Below are positions 59,354 to 64,000 of a stretch of 64,000 bases of DNA, piece after piece. This DNA is from Rubrivivax sp. (GTDB lineage Bacteria > Pseudomonadota > Gammaproteobacteria > Burkholderiales > Burkholderiaceae_C). The notes beneath the pieces are model-generated. The model was not told where the DNA came from, did not search any database, and worked only from the letters and a program-made list of their open reading frames with translations. The first letter of the stretch is position 1. Each line of letters starts with the position of its first letter. The position numbers were made by a program, and so were the translations under genes. Location of the stretch: assembly GCA_027487905.1 (NCBI GenBank), contig JAIYCR010000003.1:1-64000 (forward strand). Direction: 5' to 3'.

Positions 59354-61537
59354 TCAGCGAAAGTCCAGGTAGCCCAAGGCCCGCGTCGGCTTGAGGCACT
59401 GGAAGGGCAGTGCGGGCAGACCGGATTCGGCGAAGGCCGGGTCCAGGGGCTGCGACGGCGGGCCCTTGGGCAGGCTGCGCGGCGGAACCGGGGTCGGAAA
59501 GGATGCGGCCATGTCCACCCAGGAGGCCCTTGGTGGGGGAGACAGCGGGGCGGGCAGCGGCGGCGTCGGCGATGCCACCGACGCGGCTGCCGATGCCGCC
59601 GATGCGGCTCCGTCCCCGTTGGGGGCCGCCGCGACCTCCCGAACGGCGAGCGCGGCCACCGGGTCGGCGCAGATGGCGAAGAACTCGGCGGCCTGCGGGT
59701 TGCGGAACTCGGCCAGGCGCTGCGCCAGGTGGCGCGAGCGGTCCACCTGGTTGGTCTCGTGCAGGGCCTGGGCCCAGGCCCGCATGAGGCGCGCATCGAG
59801 CAGGTGGTGGGCGGCACGGTCGAAGGCCGGCATGACGGCGGACGGCCGCGCCGCGGTGGTCACCGCGGCGTAGTCCGCATGGTGGGCGAAGAACCAGCTG
59901 CGCCGGCCCTCGGCGATGCGCTGCTCGAGCGAGCCCGAGCCCGCAGGCGGCTTGAAGATCGCGACCACGCGCTGGTAGTCCCACACCGCCGCTGCCGTCA
60001 CCGCAAGGCCGATCAGCGCCACCATCAGGCTGGTGCGCACTGGCGATCGGTTGATCTCGTCGGGCCGCAGCGCCGCGCTGCGCCGTTCCTGGCCCGCGAT
60101 GCACAGGCCCAGCAGGAAGGCGGTGGGCAGCAGGAAATGGGCGTACCACAGCGGGTACTCCAGCTGGCTGTGCACGACCATCAACAAGACCATCACGAAG
60201 GCCGTGCGAAGCGCCAGGCCGTGCTCGCCCTCCTGGCGCCACGCCTGCTGGCCGGCGCGGCGAAGCGTCCACAGCAGCAGGCCCATCACCGCCAGCGCCA
60301 ATGGAACGCCCAGCTCCACCATCAGCTGCAGCGGCAGGTTGTGGGCGTGGTCGAAGAACTCCACCGGCCGGTCGGGCGAGGGCGTGAGCGTCCACGCGAA
60401 ATTGAACTCGCCGAAGCCCACGCCCAGCAGCGGGTTCTGCACGATGAGCTCCAGCGTGTCGCGCCAGATGGCCAGGCGCGAACTGCTCAGGTCGCTGCCC
60501 GGGCGGGTCAGGTTCTGGGCCGCCGCGGCCACCGCTGCGCCCGCCGCAGCGTCCGCACCCGATCCGGCGAGCAGCTGCAGGCCCGCCCAGACCCCCAAGG
60601 CCACCAGCGGCGCCCCCACCAGCGCGGCCCGTGCGCCCGGCGTGAGCCGTCGGTCCCACAGGCCCCAGCCGGCCAGCAGCAAAAGCCCCAGCACGCCCGT
60701 GCGCGAGCCGCTGAAGACGACGCCGGCCACCAGCGGCACCACGCCCGCGGCCAGCAGCAGCCAGGTGCGAAGACGTTCGCGCTGCGCGGCGCTCCAGCGA
60801 GGGCGCGCCTTCAGCGCCTGCGGCTGCTCCGCGGCCCAGCGGCTTTCCAGCACGGTGGGCGCGAAGGCAGCGTCGTGCACCGGTCGGCGCAGGCGCCGCT
60901 CGGCCAGCCACACCACGGCCACCACCGACCACAGCATCAGCGTGGCCAGGTGGTTGGCCTGCCGCAGGTTGCCCGCCGCGCGACCGCCGCCACCGCTGCG
61001 AGCCACGAAGGTTCCGTCGGCCAGCCCCGGGGCGAAAAGCTGGATCACCGCCACCCCCGCGCTGAGCAGGCCGGCCACCGCCAGCACCCAGGCCAGCGGC
61101 CGGAACACCGCCACCGTCTGACGCGCCTGGCTTGCCGCGGCCCCCATGCTGGCCACCAGCCCCGCGGCCACGACGACCCCGGCCGCCGACAGCGAGATCG
61201 CCCACGGCAGAGCAGCCCACACCGGCGACATCAGCACCGCCAGCAGCAGCAGCCCCAGCGCCCACCACAGCAGGTCCAAGCCGCCGCGATAGAGCAGGTC
61301 ACGCCCCGGCAGCCACAAGGACAGCACGATGACCACGCCGCACCAGCCCGCCAGCGCCGCCGCCTGGTTGTAGAAGGTGGGCGAGGGGGGCTGGTTCCAG
61401 GCGAGGAGGAAGGGGAGGGCGAGGGCGAGGGTGAAGGCGACAACCAGGCTCACCAGACCGCGTCCGGGCACAAAGGCACCATCGCCGCGAGATCTCGCGA
61501 CGCCGGAAGTGCCCGCGCCCTTGAACTTCACGTCCAT
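59354..61537 (-). CDS. O-oligosaccharyltransferase/O-antigen-ligase-like membrane protein (PglL type), copy 1
   Basis: This 727-residue protein has about 12 hydrophobic segments and a Wzy_C/PglL-type periplasmic loop with FDHAHNLPLQLMVELG, the catalytic histidine region, preceded by VFSGSRTGVLGLLLLAGWG. Such enzymes move lipid-linked glycan to protein (PglL, pilin glycosylation) or to lipid A core (WaaL). The last 90 residues are a Pro/Ala/Ser-rich tail unlike the second copy. It stands 102 bases downstream of copy 2 on the same strand, near a pilin gene, which favours protein glycosylation. Confidence 0.83.
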   Translation of the reverse strand: MDVKFKGAGTSGVARSRGDGAFVPGRGLVSLVVAFTLALALPFLLAWNQPPSPTFYNQAAALAGWCGVVIVLSLWLPGRDLLYRGGLDLLWWALGLLLLAVLMSPVWAALPWAISLSAAGVVVAAGLVASMGAAASQARQTVAVFRPLAWVLAVAGLLSAGVAVIQLFAPGLADGTFVARSGGGGRAAGNLRQANHLATLMLWSVVAVVWLAERRLRRPVHDAAFAPTVLESRWAAEQPQALKARPRWSAAQRERLRTWLLLAAGVVPLVAGVVFSGSRTGVLGLLLLAGWGLWDRRLTPGARAALVGAPLVALGVWAGLQLLAGSGADAAAGAAVAAAAQNLTRPGSDLSSSRLAIWRDTLELIVQNPLLGVGFGEFNFAWTLTPSPDRPVEFFDHAHNLPLQLMVELGVPLALAVMGLLLWTLRRAGQQAWRQEGEHGLALRTAFVMVLLMVVHSQLEYPLWYAHFLLPTAFLLGLCIAGQERRSAALRPDEINRSPVRTSLMVALIGLAVTAAAVWDYQRVVAIFKPPAGSGSLEQRIAEGRRSWFFAHHADYAAVTTAARPSAVMPAFDRAAHHLLDARLMRAWAQALHETNQVDRSRHLAQRLAEFRNPQAAEFFAICADPVAALAVREVAAAPNGDGAASAASAAASVASPTPPLPAPLSPPPRASWVDMAASFPTPVPPRSLPKGPPSQPLDPAFAESGLPALPFQCLKPTRALGYLDFR

Positions 61538-61639
61538 GGTCGTGATTGTCGTTGCACGGGCTCAGGTTCCAGCCGGGTGTGACCGCTCGGTATAGACCGG
61601 GCGCAGCCGCAGGGGGAGCGTGCGCCCGGGAGGAAAGCC

Positions 61640-63409
61640 TCAGAACTCGACAGGTCGCAGCTCAGGCCACAGCCCGTAGGCCATCTGGCTCCACTGGCGA
61701 CGCAGATCCGAACAGGCCTTGTCGCCGACGAGCCAACACATGCGCGCCAGGCTGCGCTGCGCTGCGGGATAGTCGCCCAGTTGCGCTTGAGCCTTCGCGT
61801 ACTCCAGCAACGAATGCCCTACGGAGAACCGCTCGGAATAACGGCGCAGGATGTCCAGTTGCTGGGGGTCGGGTCGCTCTCCGGGCACTGCCCGAGGCGG
61901 GTCCAGCTGTGCGGAGACCTGATTGAGCAAGTACAACCTGGGCTTGTTTCCTGCCTTGAACGGTTCGGGGTTCTCCAGATTCAACACCTCGAAGCGCCAG
62001 GCTTCCAGCAGCGCCCGCGCGTTGCGGTAATCCTGATGGATCAACGCGACCGCGGCCACCAGGAACAGCGACAGCACACCGACCGCCCAGCGAGGCACTG
62101 TCACACCGGCAGGCCATCTAGCGGAGGCGGTTCGTGCAAGCTGGGTCACGCCCGTGACCGCACCGACCATCAGTCCTGCCGGCAGCAGGAAGTAAAGATA
62201 GCTGTGCGGGTACTCGAGCATGGCGTGCACCAGCCCCATGGACAAGGCCATCCACAGGACGGCCCCCTCGGGTCGAGCCGCTCGCCAACATGCCACGCCG
62301 CTGCGCAGCCACCAAGCGAATCCCAGCATAGCGATGCATGCGCCCAAGGGAATTCCATTCCAGATCAGGAGATCGAGGACGAGGTTGTGCGAGTGATCGA
62401 GGTTTTCCAAGGTCGGCGGATGACCGAGCATGGCGGCCTGCTGGGCCGCATGCAGTTGTTGCCAGCCGTATCCCGAATAGGGCTGCATCAGCAGCCCATC
62501 CACGAGAATGGCCCAGTTCTTCGCTCGCAGCCCGGCTTGCAATCGCTCGTCCAGCGATGCGGCGACGCCCAGCCCGAGCAGCGCATCCAGCCGATCCCAG
62601 GACGCCACCAGCACGGCGAAACCCAGGCCCAGCGGCACCACGACCCAGGCGGCGCGTCGCGACTGGAGGGGCTTGTGGAAGATCAGCAGCCCGATTGCCA
62701 ACAGCCCCAGGAAGAGCCAGGCGGTACGAGACTGGCTGGCGGCGATGCCCACCAAAAGGAAAGCTGCCAACACGACCAGAACCCAGGACGGCAGCGCGCG
62801 GCGCAGCCATCCCCACCACAGGGCCATCAGCCCCCAGCCCAGCAGGGTGGCCAGATGATTGGGTTGGCCCAGGTTGGCATACGGTCTGGAGCCCGCATGC
62901 AACACGGACACGGCGTCTCCGAATGCGGGTTGCCATTTCAGCCACTGCGCAAGCGCCATCGCGCACGACACCACCGCAGCGATCCCGATCGCCTGCATCA
63001 AGGCGTCGATGAAGAAGACCAATGAACGCTCGGGCCCGGTGACCAGGCGATGCCCGACCCCAATGGCGGTGGCCAGGCCGACGAGATATGCCGTCGTCAT
63101 GACGGCATCGCCGGAGTAAGTGATCAATCCGGCGCCCCACTGGACCCAGGGAACGACGGCCACCGCCAGCACCACCACTGCGGAAAGCGGCCAGCGCCAG
63201 GGCCCCTTGCCGCCAAAGACCACCATGGCCAGCAGCAGGGTGAGACACGCAACAGCAGACACGAACTCGCTGTCGAAAGTCCGCCATGGGGGAAAGCGCG
63301 AGGGCAGGAGCCACCCGGTCGCCAGCATTACCGCGCCGAGCAGCCAGGCAAAGCGTTCGATGTCGAAGCGCGGCGTGGGCGCGGGCAGGTCAGTGCGCAA
63401 TGAAGACAT
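61640..63409 (-). CDS. O-oligosaccharyltransferase/O-antigen-ligase-like membrane protein (PglL type), copy 2
   Basis: This 589-residue protein has the same build: a dozen hydrophobic segments, SQSRTAWLFLGLLAIGLL, and LDHSHNLVLDLLIWNGIPLG in the large periplasmic loop. A soluble C-terminal part (about residues 470-589) follows the last segment. The ATG at 63409 is used rather than 63448. It lies just downstream of the pilin gene, so pilin may be its target. Substrate and donor cannot be told from sequence. Confidence 0.84.
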   Translation of the reverse strand: MSSLRTDLPAPTPRFDIERFAWLLGAVMLATGWLLPSRFPPWRTFDSEFVSAVACLTLLLAMVVFGGKGPWRWPLSAVVVLAVAVVPWVQWGAGLITYSGDAVMTTAYLVGLATAIGVGHRLVTGPERSLVFFIDALMQAIGIAAVVSCAMALAQWLKWQPAFGDAVSVLHAGSRPYANLGQPNHLATLLGWGLMALWWGWLRRALPSWVLVVLAAFLLVGIAASQSRTAWLFLGLLAIGLLIFHKPLQSRRAAWVVVPLGLGFAVLVASWDRLDALLGLGVAASLDERLQAGLRAKNWAILVDGLLMQPYSGYGWQQLHAAQQAAMLGHPPTLENLDHSHNLVLDLLIWNGIPLGACIAMLGFAWWLRSGVACWRAARPEGAVLWMALSMGLVHAMLEYPHSYLYFLLPAGLMVGAVTGVTQLARTASARWPAGVTVPRWAVGVLSLFLVAAVALIHQDYRNARALLEAWRFEVLNLENPEPFKAGNKPRLYLLNQVSAQLDPPRAVPGERPDPQQLDILRRYSERFSVGHSLLEYAKAQAQLGDYPAAQRSLARMCWLVGDKACSDLRRQWSQMAYGLWPELRPVEF

Positions 63410-63569
63410 GCGAACTCCGTGGTGCGCACCGGCTTGAACTCGGGCCATGCCACGAAACCTCGTTCAAGCGGACGGCCGTGAAAACAACAACGGCGACCAG
63501 GGTCGCCGATGGGATGGAACTGAACAGAGTCGATTCGCACACGGTGCCCCGCCCGGGGCGCTGTGTGCA

Positions 63570-63599
63570 AACCCGTCTGGCAGACGTGCCAAACGGGTT
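63570..63599 (-). terminator. Hairpin after the pilin gene
   Basis: A stem of AACCCGT/ACGGGTT, continued by a T-G pair and TGGCA/TGCCA, with a four-base loop, 14 bases after the pilin stop. There is no T-run, so it may be a weak terminator or a 3'-stabilising hairpin. Confidence 0.6.
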
Positions 63600-63612
63600 C
63601 GCGTGGTCAGAT

Positions 63613-64000
63613 TCAGTTGCGCACGTAGCCTCGGGTGACGCATCCACCGCTGTAGGCCCAGTTCAAGCGGATGCCATCGCCCGTGCCCGCCGAGGTTGGG
63701 GTCAGGGTGCAGGTATCAGCGGCGATGATGCCTTTGACTGCGTTCGGAGTGGCCGTGATGACACCGGCGGTAACCGCAACGGCGTTCACTGCACCGCTCG
63801 CAATGCCCGAAATCGCCGCGGGAACGCCGTTGGTGCCCGTGCCGCAGCCCGCAAGCGACCCCGTGTTCTGGAAGCATTCGGTCACGCCCAGCTTGAACGG
63901 GGACATTGAGCCAATCACCTCGCTGTATGCGGCGCGCTTGATGTAGTTCTGATAGGCCGGCAGCGCCACTGCAGCCAGGATGCCGATGATCGCCACGACG
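63613..64000 (-). CDS. Type IV pilin (PilA-like), 5'-truncated
   Basis: The frame is open to the right edge of the window, and the start and prepilin peptide are missing. What remains is about 128 residues starting VVAIIGILAAVALPAYQNY, the hydrophobic N-terminal helix of type IV pilins. Cysteines lie at TECFQN and LAGCGTG, and at DTCTLT and SGGCVTRG. The last two probably form the C-terminal D-loop disulphide. The last residue is Asn, not Ser. It is presumably the major pilin subunit in this locus and a candidate target of the next two genes. Confidence 0.93.
   Translation of the reverse strand, partial: VVAIIGILAAVALPAYQNYIKRAAYSEVIGSMSPFKLGVTECFQNTGSLAGCGTGTNGVPAAISGIASGAVNAVAVTAGVITATPNAVKGIIAADTCTLTPTSAGTGDGIRLNWAYSGGCVTRGYVRN

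Overview
The window is GC-rich (about 70 percent by eye), densely packed chromosomal DNA from a betaproteobacterium. Protein types, gene order and -10 sequences of the TAGAAT/TAGACT type point to Burkholderiales, probably near the Comamonadaceae or the Rubrivivax-Leptothrix-Ideonella group. Supporting marks are the mreBCD-mrdA-rodA block divergent from gatCAB, a pyrE gene next to a DUF4124 protein and an exonuclease III gene, a TakP-type TRAP transporter, a histone-H1-like SWIB protein, DUF2788 and DUF2189 membrane proteins, and PBP1C next to an alpha-2-macroglobulin. This assignment is an inference. I see no rRNA, tRNA, insertion sequence, prophage or CRISPR array.

Layout. 1-5 kb: the 3' part of a DAHP synthase gene, a PduO-type cobalamin adenosyltransferase, a small HTH protein, an unrecognised cysteine-motif protein, an FAD-linked oxidase and a membrane protein. 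5-13 kb (minus strand): the rod-shape operon mreB-mreC-mreD-mrdA-rodA, interrupted between mrdA and rodA by a VapBC-like toxin-antitoxin pair and followed by a 3-hydroxyisobutyrate-dehydrogenase-type gene. 13-16.4 kb: gatCAB in overlapping frames. 16.4-20 kb: DUF4124 protein, pyrE, exonuclease III, a small basic protein, a RIO kinase. 20-25.4 kb: an acyl-CoA synthetase downstream of a DctPQM TRAP transporter. 25.6-30.3 kb: NhaR-like, LuxR-like and Crp/Fnr-like regulators, an M48 peptidase and an outer-membrane barrel protein.

30.3-40.2 kb is the most distinctive region. A dipeptide-type ABC transporter (fused double ATPase and two permeases) is transcribed away from three tandem, translationally coupled paralogous substrate-binding proteins. 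Each paralogue carries a different short tandem repeat just after its signal peptide. The two divergent units share one 13-bp element, so they may be expressed together.

40-46 kb: a TrxC-like thioredoxin, an AmpG-like permease, the SWIB/H1-like protein with a terminator, DUF2788 and DUF2189 proteins, and a TerC-family transporter behind a yybP-ykoY (manganese) riboswitch. 46-57 kb: pbpC and a 2205-residue alpha-2-macroglobulin, then a BepA-like periplasmic protease. 57-64 kb: moaC, two lipoproteins, two O-oligosaccharyltransferase/ligase-like membrane proteins, and at the right edge the 3' part of a type IV pilin gene, which suggests pilin glycosylation.

No gene-free stretch exceeds 300 bases. 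The longest are 45339-45629 (riboswitch and promoter), 12790-13049 (mreB/gatC divergent promoters) and 57794-58046 (nothing recognised). Because of the high GC, long antisense open frames are common and were left out.
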